64,000 nt of DNA, taken from NCBI RefSeq assembly GCF_029269835.1, contig NZ_JARJBB010000010.1, forward strand, positions 62,001 through 126,000, in the 5' to 3' direction. A program made the translations under genes and the position numbers. Positions 24,323 to 33,048 of this stretch are shown piece by piece (positions within the stretch are counted from its first letter, which is position 1; every line of letters begins with the position of its first letter). The notes under the pieces are model-generated. The model ran no database searches. It saw only the letters and a program-made list of their open reading frames with translations, and was not told where the DNA came from. The stretch is from Streptomyces tropicalis (GTDB lineage Bacteria; Actinomycetota; Actinomycetes; Streptomycetales; Streptomycetaceae).

Positions 24323-26995
24323 TCAGCCGCCGCCTCCGAAGAAGCCGCCGTTGCCGTTGCCGCGGGTGGTGCCGCCGTTGCCCGTCGTCTCCGTGATCGT
24401 CGGCGTCGGCGTGGGGCCTCCGCCGGTGCCACCGTTGCCGTTGCCGTTCTGGCCGCCGGTGTTGGGGCAGCCGAAGAAGCCGCAGGTGTCCGTCGGCTGG
24501 GGCGACGGCGACGTGGCGGTGTCGCTCGGCGTCGGGGTCGGCGTCGGGCTCGCCGTCTGGGTCTGGGTGGGCGTCGGGCTCGGCGTCGGGGTCGGCGCCG
24601 CGTTGACGACCTCACCGATGGGCTGCGGCGGCGGGAACGCCTCCGCCGGCTGGCCCTGGAGCGCCTGGTACATGTAGTCGTGCCAGATCTCGGCGGGGAA
24701 CGAGGCGCCGTGGATCTTCTCCTGGCCGCCCGTGCCGTACATCTCCAGGAACGTGCGGGCCTTGTTCGCCGCGTCGTCGTCCATCCGGAACATGCTGATC
24801 GCGGTGGACAGCTGCGGGGTGTAGCCCACGAACCACGCCGACTTGTTGCCGTCGGTGGTACCGGTCTTGCCCGCCACCTGCCGTCCGGGCAGCTTGGCGG
24901 CGGTGCCCGTGCCCTTCTCGACGACGGTCCGCAGGACGTCGGTGACGTTGTCGGCCACCTTGGACGTGAACCCCTGCTTGGTCTGGCTCTTGTGCTGGTA
25001 GACCGTGCCGTCCTTGTTCTCGACCTTGGTCACCGAGAACGGGTCGTTCTGCTGGCCGCTCGCGGCGAAGGTCGAGTAGGCGCCGGCCATGCGGATGGCG
25101 CTGGGGTCGGAGATGCCGATCGAGAAGGACGGGTAGCTGGTGCCGGCGAGGCTGTTCTGCTTCAGGCCCGCGTCCAGCGCCGCCTGCTTGACCTTGTCCA
25201 GGCCGACGTCCATGCCGAGCTGCACGAAGGCGGAGTTCACCGACTCCCGCATGGCCTCCCGCAGGTCGATCATGTAGCCCGGAGCGGTGCCGTAGGACTC
25301 GCCGCCGTCATTGGTCTGCAGCCACTCCTCGCCCTTCTCGTTCTTCCAGACCGACCCGTCGTAGTCCTTCACCTTGAGCTTGTTCATGCCGCTGAACCGG
25401 CTCTTCGGGGAGACCTGCGTGCGCTCGTCCTGCGCCTGGACGGGGTCGCCGTGCGGGTCCCGGACGCCGTCGCGCATCGCGGCCGCGAGGACGAAGGGCT
25501 TGAAGGTCGAGCCCACCTGGGCGCCGGTGGCGTCGGCGTTGTCGGTGAAGTGCTTGGTCGCGTCCTCGCCGCCGTAGATCGCCTTGATGGCACCGGACTT
25601 CGGGTCCACGGAGGCCCCGCCGAACTGGACGAACTTGTCGGTCTTCGGCCGCAGTCCGGGCTTGATGTTGTTCTTCCGGACGTTCTCGACGGCCTTCTCC
25701 AGCGCTGCGACCTTGTGCTTGTCGAAGGTCGTGGTGATCCGGTACCCGCCTCGGGTCAGATCGTCGGCGGTGATGTTCGTGTTGTTGATGAGGTAGGCCT
25801 TGGCGAGGTCCACCAGGTAGCCGATCTGACCGCCGAGACGGCCGCTCGGCCGGGGGTTCTTCCAGTCGGGCAGCGTCGTGTAGTGGGCCCGCTCCGCGGC
25901 GCTCAGGTGGCCGTACTTGACCATCTTGTCGAGCGTGTCCTGCATCTGCGACAGGGCCCGCGCGCGGTTGGCCTGCGGCGTGGCCGTGGGGTCGAGGGAG
26001 GTCGAGCCCGCGGGGTCGTAGTAGGTGGCGCCCTTGAGCGTCGCCGCCAGGAACGCGCACTCACCGGGGTTCAGCTTGCTGGCGTCCTTGTAGAAGTAGG
26101 CGCGCGCGGCCGCCTGGATCCCGTAGGCACCCCGTCCGTAGTACGCGGAGTTGAGGTAGCCCTCCATGATCTTGTCCTTGGGGACCGTCGCACCCACCTT
26201 GATGGAGATGAAGATCTCCTTGAACTTACGGGTGAGCGTCTGCGACTGGTCGTCCAGGCGGGCGTTCTTCACGTACTGCTGGGTGATGGTGGAGCCACCC
26301 TGCGTCTGGCCGCCGGTGGCCATGTTGAAGACCGCGCGGGCGATGCCGTTGGGGTCGACGCCGCTGTCGCTGTAGAAGGTCTTGTTCTCCTGGGAGACCA
26401 CGGCGTACTGCATCGCCTTCGGGATCTTCGACAGGTTGACGATCTGCCGGTTGGCCTCGCCACCGGTGCTGACCATCTCCGTGCCGTCGTTCCAGAAGTA
26501 GACGTTGTTCTGCGCCTGCGCGGCCTGGGCCACGTTCGGCACGGCCACCAGGGCGTAGCCGATGCCGGCCACCGCCACCAGGCCTCCTATGAGACCGAGG
26601 AACAGACCCGTCACGAGTTTCCAGGACGGCAGCCAGCGGGCCGCCCCGTACTTGCCCGCGCGCGGGTAGTCGATGAAGCGCCTCCCCGACGGTGGTCCGG
26701 GACGCTGCCGGCCCCGCCCGGGACCTCCCGGGCCCGCGGGGTCGGCGGTCCGGCGCCGGCCGCCGCCTCTCTGCGCGGCCCGGCGGGCTTCCGCGCGGCT
26801 GCCGTAGGGGCGCTCCTCGGCAGGCGCACCATAGGAACCCGACCCATGGGAACCGGGCCCCTGGGAGTCCGCGGGAGATCCGGTGGCGCCTCGCGGAGCC
26901 GCACGGCGGCCGGAGGACGGGCCGGGCTGACCGCGTCGGGCCGCGGCACGTCCGCCTTCCTGCGACTGCGGCGGTTTGCGACGGTGCTCGCTCAT
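24323..26995 (-). CDS. class A penicillin-binding protein (transglycosylase/transpeptidase)
   Basis: 890 aa. A long basic, disordered cytoplasmic tail (1-140) precedes one membrane segment (near 150-175). The GT51 transglycosylase domain has VVSQENKTFYSDSGVDP and GGSTITQQYVKN. The transpeptidase domain has GSTFK (nucleophile), SVNSAF (SxN) and GKTGTTDGNKSAWFVG (KTG). The tail is Pro-Thr-Ser rich and ends in Gly/Asn repeats. It polymerises and cross-links peptidoglycan outside the membrane. The start at 26995 follows GAGGAG. Divergent from the PadR gene. Confidence 0.95.
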   Translation of the reverse strand: MSEHRRKPPQSQEGGRAAARRGQPGPSSGRRAAPRGATGSPADSQGPGSHGSGSYGAPAEERPYGSRAEARRAAQRGGGRRRTADPAGPGGPGRGRQRPGPPSGRRFIDYPRAGKYGAARWLPSWKLVTGLFLGLIGGLVAVAGIGYALVAVPNVAQAAQAQNNVYFWNDGTEMVSTGGEANRQIVNLSKIPKAMQYAVVSQENKTFYSDSGVDPNGIARAVFNMATGGQTQGGSTITQQYVKNARLDDQSQTLTRKFKEIFISIKVGATVPKDKIMEGYLNSAYYGRGAYGIQAAARAYFYKDASKLNPGECAFLAATLKGATYYDPAGSTSLDPTATPQANRARALSQMQDTLDKMVKYGHLSAAERAHYTTLPDWKNPRPSGRLGGQIGYLVDLAKAYLINNTNITADDLTRGGYRITTTFDKHKVAALEKAVENVRKNNIKPGLRPKTDKFVQFGGASVDPKSGAIKAIYGGEDATKHFTDNADATGAQVGSTFKPFVLAAAMRDGVRDPHGDPVQAQDERTQVSPKSRFSGMNKLKVKDYDGSVWKNEKGEEWLQTNDGGESYGTAPGYMIDLREAMRESVNSAFVQLGMDVGLDKVKQAALDAGLKQNSLAGTSYPSFSIGISDPSAIRMAGAYSTFAASGQQNDPFSVTKVENKDGTVYQHKSQTKQGFTSKVADNVTDVLRTVVEKGTGTAAKLPGRQVAGKTGTTDGNKSAWFVGYTPQLSTAISMFRMDDDAANKARTFLEMYGTGGQEKIHGASFPAEIWHDYMYQALQGQPAEAFPPPQPIGEVVNAAPTPTPSPTPTQTQTASPTPTPTPSDTATSPSPQPTDTCGFFGCPNTGGQNGNGNGGTGGGPTPTPTITETTGNGGTTRGNGNGGFFGGGG

Positions 26996-27348
26996 CGAAC
27001 GATTACTCCTCGGGCAGGCGCACCTTTGCGCGCCTGGAAACGGCGGCTGGTTTCCGGTCCCCCCGAAGTACGGATGTGGTCGGTCGCGCATTCACCCGTA
27101 CTGCACCGAGGACGAGGACGCCCCCCAGCGTCACTTGGTTCCCGGTGGTGTCCATGGCGCACAGACTACGCACCACCAAAACCATCCGAGCCCCGAAGTT
27201 CACCCCAAATCAGGCAACTTGCCTGCAACGAATCAGTGATGTGACCCCGCTCACTCTGTCCCCTCTTGTCGCATCCGGGGGGTCGTTCTATCGTCTAGAT
27301 GTATCGAGTCGATACATCAGCGCGAGATAAGGACGAGAGGAGGCGACG
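26996..27348. other. divergent PBP-padR control region
   Basis: 353 bp without a gene. It holds the PadR-type operator at 27299-27317; the remainder is more AT-balanced than its flanks, as expected for two divergent promoters. No other repeat was seen. Confidence 0.6.
27299..27317. promoter_or_regulatory. PadR-type operator
   Basis: ATGTATCGAGTCGATACAT is a perfect 9+1+9 inverted repeat 31 bp before the padR start. It matches the ATGT...ACAT pattern bound by PadR-family repressors, so autoregulation is likely. Confidence 0.85.
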
Positions 27349-28032
27349 GTGAGCCGACGTTCCGGCATCCTCGAGTTCGCCGTGCTCGGCCTGCTCCGCG
27401 AGTCCCCGATGCACGGCTACGAGCTGCGCAAACGTCTCAACACGTCACTCGGCGTGTTCCGTGCGTTCAGCTACGGGACCCTCTATCCGTGCCTCAAGAC
27501 GCTGGTCGCCAACGGCTGGTTGATCGAGGAGACCGGCAGCACGCACGAGGAAGCCCTCGCCGCACCGCTCGCCGGACGCCGCGCCAAGATCGTCTACCGG
27601 CTGACCGCGGCCGGTAAGGACCACTTCGAGGAACTGCTCTCCCAGACCGGACCCGACGCCTACGAGGACGAGACCTTCGCCGCCCGGTTCGCCTTCTTCG
27701 GGCAGACGTCCCGCGACGTGCGCATGCGCGTCCTGGAGGGCCGCCGCAGCCGGCTGGAGGAGCGCCTGGAGAAGATGCGCGCCTCCCTGGCCCGCACCCG
27801 GGAGCGCCTCGACGACTACACACTCGAGCTCCAGCGCCACGGAATGGAGTCCGTGGAGCGCGAAGTGCGCTGGCTGAACGAGCTCATCGAGAGCGAGCGG
27901 GCCGGGCGGGACCTCAGGGGTGCCGCCGACGGGGGACCCGCTCAGCAGGACACCACATCTGGAGCGACGGGCGACCTGCCCCGGCGCGGGGCCACCCCCC
28001 GACCGGATTCGCCCGACGACACCGCCACGTGA
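27349..28032 (+). CDS. PadR-family transcriptional regulator
   Basis: 227 aa from a GTG after GAGAGGAGG. The N-terminal winged helix reads ILEFAVLGLLRESPMHGYELRKRLN ... AFSYGTLYPCLKTLVANGWL, the PadR signature. A C-terminal helical dimer domain (LEGRRSRLEERLEKMRASLARTRERL) and a disordered tail follow. The gene is 43 bp upstream of ino1 and codirectional, so it likely controls myo-inositol phosphate synthesis along with itself. The effector ligand is unknown. Confidence 0.93.
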   Translation: MSRRSGILEFAVLGLLRESPMHGYELRKRLNTSLGVFRAFSYGTLYPCLKTLVANGWLIEETGSTHEEALAAPLAGRRAKIVYRLTAAGKDHFEELLSQTGPDAYEDETFAARFAFFGQTSRDVRMRVLEGRRSRLEERLEKMRASLARTRERLDDYTLELQRHGMESVEREVRWLNELIESERAGRDLRGAADGGPAQQDTTSGATGDLPRRGATPRPDSPDDTAT

Positions 28033-28075
28033 GACCCGCCACGGGCCTCACTCGTACACACAGGGAGCAACCGGA

Positions 28076-29158
28076 ATGGGTTCGGTTCGCGTAGCCATCG
28101 TCGGCGTGGGCAACTGCGCCGCGTCGCTGGTGCAGGGCGTCGAGTACTACAAGGACGCCGACCCGGCGTCCAAGGTCCCGGGCCTGATGCACGTGCAGTT
28201 CGGCGACTACCACGTGCGGGACATCGAGTTCGTCGCCGCCTTCGACGTCGACGCGAAGAAGGTGGGCCTCGACCTCGCCGACGCCATCGGCGCCTCCGAG
28301 AACAACACCATCAAGATCTGCGACGTGCCCTCCTCCGGTGTCACCGTCCAGCGCGGCCACACCCACGACGGTCTCGGCAAGTACTACCGCCAGACCATCG
28401 AGGAGTCCGACGCCGAGCCGGTCGACGTCGTCCAGGTCCTCAAGGACAAGCAGGTCGACGTCCTGGTCTGCTACCTGCCCGTGGGCTCCGAGGACGCCGC
28501 GAAGTTCTACGCGCAGTGCGCCATCGACGCGAAGGTCGCCTTCGTCAACGCCCTCCCGGTCTTCATCGCCGGCACCAAGGAGTGGGCGGACAAGTTCACC
28601 GCCGCGGGTGTCCCGATCGTCGGCGACGACATCAAGTCCCAGGTCGGCGCCACCATCACGCACCGCGTCATGGCGAAGCTGTTCGAGGACCGCGGTGTCG
28701 TCCTGGACCGCACCATGCAGCTGAACGTCGGCGGCAACATGGACTTCAAGAACATGCTCGAGCGCGAGCGCCTGGAGTCCAAGAAGATCTCCAAGACGCA
28801 GGCCGTCACCTCCCAGATCCCCGACCGGGACCTCGGCGAGAACAACGTCCACATCGGCCCGTCCGACTACGTCGCCTGGCTGGACGACCGCAAGTGGGCC
28901 TACGTCCGCCTCGAGGGCCGCGCCTTCGGCGACGTCCCGCTGAACCTGGAGTACAAGCTCGAGGTCTGGGACTCCCCGAACTCCGCCGGTGTCATCATCG
29001 ACGCCGTGCGCGCCGCGAAGATCGCCAAGGACCGCGGCATCGGCGGCCCGATCCTGTCGGCGTCCTCGTACTTCATGAAGTCCCCGCCGGTCCAGTACTT
29101 CGACGACGAGGCCCGGGAGAACGTGGAGAAGTTCATCCGCGGCGAGGTCGAGCGCTGA
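28076..29158 (+). CDS. ino1: myo-inositol-1-phosphate synthase
   Basis: 360 aa actinobacterial Ino1. The Rossmann NAD motif VAIVGVGNCAASLVQG is at the N-terminus, with conserved segments LPVGSEDAAKFYAQCAIDA, GDDIKSQVGATITHR and LNVGGNMDFKNM. It converts glucose-6-phosphate to inositol-3-phosphate for phosphatidylinositol and mycothiol. The PadR gene upstream and a terminator downstream define a likely two-gene unit. Confidence 0.97.
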   Translation: MGSVRVAIVGVGNCAASLVQGVEYYKDADPASKVPGLMHVQFGDYHVRDIEFVAAFDVDAKKVGLDLADAIGASENNTIKICDVPSSGVTVQRGHTHDGLGKYYRQTIEESDAEPVDVVQVLKDKQVDVLVCYLPVGSEDAAKFYAQCAIDAKVAFVNALPVFIAGTKEWADKFTAAGVPIVGDDIKSQVGATITHRVMAKLFEDRGVVLDRTMQLNVGGNMDFKNMLERERLESKKISKTQAVTSQIPDRDLGENNVHIGPSDYVAWLDDRKWAYVRLEGRAFGDVPLNLEYKLEVWDSPNSAGVIIDAVRAAKIAKDRGIGGPILSASSYFMKSPPVQYFDDEARENVEKFIRGEVER

Positions 29159-29183
29159 ACCCGCTCCTGACCACGCGTCGCTG

Positions 29184-29217
29184 AAGGGTCCTCGGGGTAT
29201 CGCCCCCGGGGACCCTT
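29184..29217 (+). terminator. terminator after ino1
   Basis: AAGGGTCCTCGGGG and CCCCGGGGACCCTT arms form a stem with one bulge, 25 bp past the ino1 stop. Confidence 0.75.
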
Positions 29218-29240
29218 CCCCGTGTGTGAGGCTGTGCCCC

Positions 29241-30503
29241 ATGGCCGTCGTCCGTGACCTGCGGGTCCTGCTGCGCTTCCGGGACTTCCGGCGCCTGCTC
29301 GCCGTCCGGCTGCTCTCCCAGGGGGCCGACGGCGTCTACCAGGTCGCACTCGCCGCCTACGTCGTCTTCTCGCCGGAGCGGCAGACCTCGGCCGCCGCGA
29401 TCGCCTCCGCGATGGCGGTGCTGCTCCTTCCCTACTCCCTGGTCGGCCCGTTCGCCGGCGCACTCCTGGACCGCTGGCGGCGCCGCCAGGTCTTCCTGTA
29501 CGGCAACCTCGCCCGGGCGGGGATGGCCGCGGTGACCGCCGTGCTGATCGCCGCCGCCGTCCCGGACCGGCTCTTCTACGTCTCCGCCCTCTGCGTCACC
29601 GCCGTCAACCGCTTCGTGCTGTCCGGCCTGTCCGCCTCGCTGCCCCGGGTCGTCGACGCCCAGCGCCTGGTGATCGCCAACTCGCTGTCGCCGACCGCCG
29701 GTTCCCTGGCCGCCTTCGCGGGTGGCGGCCTCGCCTTCGCCGTCCGCCTGCTGTCCCAGGACTCCGACGCGGCCGTGGTGCTCCTCGGCGCCGTCCTCTA
29801 CCTGTGCGCCGCACTGGTCTCCCTGCTCCTGGCTCCGGGGCTGCTCGGTCCCGACCGCGAGCTGATCCAGCCCAGGCTGGGCGCCGCCCTGGCCGGCAGC
29901 GCCCGGGACCTCGCGGCGGGCGTGCGGCACCTGGCCGCCCCGGAGCGCCGGGAGGCCGCGTGGGCACTGGGCGCGATGACCCTCATGCGGTTCTGCTACG
30001 GCGCCCTGACCGTGCTGGTGCTGATGCTGTGCCGGTACGGGCTGACCTCCGGCCCGCAGGCCGGACTGCGGCTGCTGGGGCTGGCGCTGGGAGCCTCCGG
30101 CGCCGGGTTCTTCGCCGCGGCCCTCGTCACGCCCTGGGGCGCGGGGCGGCTCGGGCCCGCCCGCTGGATCGTGGTGTGCGCGGCGTCCGCGGCGGTGCTC
30201 GAACCGGCGCTCGGCCTGCCCTTCACCGCCGGCGCCCTGCTGGCCGCCGCCTTCTTCCTGGGGCTGACGACCCAGGGCGCCAAGATCGCCACGGACACGG
30301 TCGTCCAGGCCACGGTGGAGGACGGCTTCCGCGGCCGGATCTTCTCCGTTTACGACGTCCTTTTCAACGTTTCCTTCGTCGGCGCCGCGGCCGTCGCCGC
30401 CGTGATGCTCCCGCCGGACGGCCGCTCGACCGTGCTCGTGGTGACGATCGCCCTCGTCTACGGAGCGGTTGCAGTGGCTATGGCCCGCTTTGAGCGCCAG
30501 TAA
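29241..30503 (+). CDS. MFS transporter
   Basis: 420 aa with about twelve hydrophobic segments and the MFS loop motif LLDRWRRRQVFLYGN between segments 2 and 3. No substrate is indicated. The ATG at 29241 is preferred over a GTG at 29226. It follows ino1 after a terminator, so it is probably transcribed separately. Confidence 0.88.
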   Translation: MAVVRDLRVLLRFRDFRRLLAVRLLSQGADGVYQVALAAYVVFSPERQTSAAAIASAMAVLLLPYSLVGPFAGALLDRWRRRQVFLYGNLARAGMAAVTAVLIAAAVPDRLFYVSALCVTAVNRFVLSGLSASLPRVVDAQRLVIANSLSPTAGSLAAFAGGGLAFAVRLLSQDSDAAVVLLGAVLYLCAALVSLLLAPGLLGPDRELIQPRLGAALAGSARDLAAGVRHLAAPERREAAWALGAMTLMRFCYGALTVLVLMLCRYGLTSGPQAGLRLLGLALGASGAGFFAAALVTPWGAGRLGPARWIVVCAASAAVLEPALGLPFTAGALLAAAFFLGLTTQGAKIATDTVVQATVEDGFRGRIFSVYDVLFNVSFVGAAAVAAVMLPPDGRSTVLVVTIALVYGAVAVAMARFERQ

Positions 30504-30631
30504 GTGTCACATCAGAGCTACAGAGTGCCTCCGGAATGGAGCACTGTCAGTGGGGGCCGGTAACTTACGAGCGTCTTACTTTGCGCCATGTCCGCGTCAT
30601 GCGCGCCACCTACATCCAGGGGGACCCCCAA

Positions 30632-31120
30632 GTGACTGTTCCGCCGCCGCCTCAGGGCCAGAACCCGTACGCCCAGGCACCCGCCGCTCCGATGGGGCAG
30701 CAGCCCATGCAGCCGGGAGTCCCCCAGCAGCCGTACGCCCCCTTCCCGCAGCAGCAGGGCGCCCCGCTGCCCCCGCCGCCGGCCGGCAAGCGCGCGGGCA
30801 AGAAGGCGCTGCGGATCGTGGGCATCATCGTCGTCGCCATCATCATCGGCATCGTCAAGTTCGGCGCGGGCTGGTTCCTCAGCCGCGACGACGCGGAGAC
30901 GACGTCGGTGGGCTCCTGCATGCACAACGACGGCACCTACTCGAAGCCGGACCTGAACGAGGTGGGCTGCTCCTCCAGCGGCGCCCAGTACAAGGTGGTC
31001 CAGAAGTTCGACGGCACCAGCGACGAGAACAAGTGCCAGGGCGTCAAGGACGCGCCGATCTGGTACATCCAGTCGGGCTCCGGCCACGACGTGGTGCTCT
31101 GCCTGAAGGAGACGAAGTAA
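30632..31120 (+). CDS. LppU-like membrane-anchored protein
   Basis: 162 aa from a GTG at 30632. A Pro/Gln-rich cytoplasmic head (QNPYAQAPAAPMGQQPMQPG) precedes a single membrane segment (VGIIVVAIIIGIVKFGAGWFL) and an extracellular domain with paired cysteines (GSCMHNDGTY, VGCSSSG, NKCQG, VVLCL). This is the pattern of the LppU/SCO3897-like family, whose function is unknown. The longer in-frame start at 30536 is less likely because its extra residues have no coding character. Confidence 0.75.
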   Translation: MTVPPPPQGQNPYAQAPAAPMGQQPMQPGVPQQPYAPFPQQQGAPLPPPPAGKRAGKKALRIVGIIVVAIIIGIVKFGAGWFLSRDDAETTSVGSCMHNDGTYSKPDLNEVGCSSSGAQYKVVQKFDGTSDENKCQGVKDAPIWYIQSGSGHDVVLCLKETK

Positions 31121-31150
31121 CACCCCGGTCGACCGCTTGGCCGGTCGACC

Positions 31151-31198
31151 CATGACGAAGGGGCGGGGTTTCACGTGAAACCTCGCCCCTTCGTCATG
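31151..31198. terminator. 48-bp palindrome combining a terminator stem and parS
   Basis: CATGACGAAGGGGCG (31151-31165) and its exact complement (31184-31198) flank parS (31168-31181). The whole forms a near-perfect inverted repeat centred on CACGTG between two convergent genes. Confidence 0.85.
31168..31181. other. parS: parS centromere site
   Basis: Exact GTTTCACGTGAAAC at the centre of a 48-bp palindrome. Confidence 0.95.
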
Positions 31199-31210
31199 GC
31201 GCGGGCTCGT

Positions 31211-31224
31211 GTTTCACGTGAAAC
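31211..31224. other. parS: parS centromere site
   Basis: Exact site at the centre of a second, 32-bp perfect palindrome (31202-31233). Confidence 0.95.
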
Positions 31225-31272
31225 ACGAGCCCGTTTGCGTGTCCGTGTGCGCCGGGAACCAGCGCCGGAGGC

Positions 31273-32748
31273 TCAGCCCCGGGTGTCCTGCCCGGCCCAC
31301 CACTCCTTGAGCGCCGTCACGGCCTCGTCGTGCCCCATCGGGCCGTGCTCCAGTCGCAGCTCCAGCAGGTGGCGGTACGCCCGGCCGACGGCCGGGCCCG
31401 GCTGCACCCCGAGGATCTCCATGATCTGGTTGCCGTCGAGGTCCGGGCGGATGGCGTCGAGCTCCTCCTGCTCCTGGAGCTGGGCGATGCGCGCCTCCAG
31501 GCCGTCGTAGGCACGGGACAGCGCGGACGCCTTGCGCTTGTTGCGGGTGGTGCAGTCGGAGCGGGTCAGCTTGTGGAGCCGGGTGAGCAGGGGGCCGGCG
31601 TCCCGCACGTAGCGGCGGACCGCGGAGTCGGTCCACTCGCCCGTGCCGTAGCCGTGGAAGCGCAGGTGCAGCTCCACCAGATGCGCGACGTCCTTCACCA
31701 GCTCGTTGGAGTACTTCAGCGCGGTCATGCGCTTCTTGGTCATCTTCGCGCCGACCACCTCGTGGTGGTGGAAGGAGACCCGGCCGTCCTGCTCGAAGCG
31801 GCGTGTGCGCGGCTTGCCGATGTCGTGCAGCAGCGCTGCCAGCCGGAGGACCAGGTCGGGACCGTCCTCCTCCAGGGCGATCGCCTGCTCCAGGACGATG
31901 AGCGTGTGCTCGTACACGTCCTTGTGCCGGTGGTGCTCGTCGCTCTCCAGCCGCAGCGCCGGCAGCTCGGGCAGCACCCGGTCGGCCAGACCGGACTCGA
32001 CGAGCAGCTTGAGCCCCTTGCGGGGGTGCGCGGACAGGATGAGCTTGTTCAGCTCGTCCCGCACCCGCTCGGCGGAGACGATCCCGATCCGCTCGGCCAT
32101 GCCCTTCATCGCGGCGACGACCTCGGGGGCGACCTCGAAGTCGAGCTGCGCGGCGAACCGGGCCGCGCGCATCATCCGCAGCGGATCGTCGGAGAAGGAG
32201 TCCTCGGGCGTCCCCGGGGTGCGCAGCACCCGCGACGCCAGGTCCTCCAGCCCGCCGTGCGGGTCGATGAAGGTCTTCTCCGGCAGCGCCAGGGCCATCG
32301 CATTGACGGTGAAGTCCCGCCGGACCAGGTCCTGCTCGATGGAGTCGCCGTACGACACCTCGGGCTTGCGCGAGGTGCGGTCGTAGGCCTCCGACCGGTA
32401 GGTGGTGACCTCGATCTGGAAGCGCCGGTCGACACCGCCGACCCGGGCCTCCTTCTGCGCGCCGACCGTGCCGAAGGCGATTCCGACGTCCCAGACCGCG
32501 TCCGCCCAGGGCCGCACGATCTTCAGCACGTCCTCGGGGTGCGCGTCGGTCGTGAAGTCGAGGTCGTTGCCCAGCCGCCCGAGCAGCGCGTCCCGGACCG
32601 AGCCGCCGACCAGGGCGAGCGAGAAGCCGGCCTCCTCGAAGCGGCGGGCGAGCTCGTCGGCGACGGGGGCCACCCGCAGCAGCTCGCTCACCGCGCGCTG
32701 CTGGACCTGGCTCAGGGCAGAGGGGGTGTCATCGTTGGCGTTCGGCAC
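31273..32748 (-). CDS. cca: CCA tRNA nucleotidyltransferase
   Basis: 491 aa class II nucleotidyltransferase. Head motif GGSVRDALLGRLGNDLDFTT carries the metal-binding DxD. The neck has RRDFTVNAMAL and DDPLRMMRAARFAAQL. An HD hydrolase-like domain follows (LLHDIGKPRTR, HHEVVGA). It adds or repairs the 3' CCA of tRNAs; actinobacterial members at this locus have often been misannotated as poly(A) polymerases. Divergent from the DUF6049 gene. Confidence 0.95.
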   Translation of the reverse strand: MPNANDDTPSALSQVQQRAVSELLRVAPVADELARRFEEAGFSLALVGGSVRDALLGRLGNDLDFTTDAHPEDVLKIVRPWADAVWDVGIAFGTVGAQKEARVGGVDRRFQIEVTTYRSEAYDRTSRKPEVSYGDSIEQDLVRRDFTVNAMALALPEKTFIDPHGGLEDLASRVLRTPGTPEDSFSDDPLRMMRAARFAAQLDFEVAPEVVAAMKGMAERIGIVSAERVRDELNKLILSAHPRKGLKLLVESGLADRVLPELPALRLESDEHHRHKDVYEHTLIVLEQAIALEEDGPDLVLRLAALLHDIGKPRTRRFEQDGRVSFHHHEVVGAKMTKKRMTALKYSNELVKDVAHLVELHLRFHGYGTGEWTDSAVRRYVRDAGPLLTRLHKLTRSDCTTRNKRKASALSRAYDGLEARIAQLQEQEELDAIRPDLDGNQIMEILGVQPGPAVGRAYRHLLELRLEHGPMGHDEAVTALKEWWAGQDTRG

Positions 32749-33048
32749 AACAGAAGAGGGTACGTGCCCGGGGCACCCGGCCGCGCCGTCGTTTCCCGGG
32801 GCGACCGAGCCGCCCGTACGGCCCCCGGCTCACCCTGCACCCCACCGACCCTCGAGCACACACCGGAACCAAAAGGCACCTTTGTGACGTAATAAACAGC
32901 ATCCACGGATACGCGCATATCCGGGGCGAGCACCGAGGTCGGTCGATCTTGAGGGCGCCTCCGCGGCACTTCCCCTCAGCGGGCATCGTTACCATGCCTG
33001 GACGCACATTCCGAGGACCACTGACGACGACGAGGGACGGGCGAGCGC
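32749..33048. other. divergent cca-DUF6049 intergenic region
   Basis: 300 bp with no gene. A short AT-richer patch (TGACGTAATAAACAGC near 32884-32899) stands out and may hold promoter elements. No repeat or operator was recognised. Confidence 0.5.
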
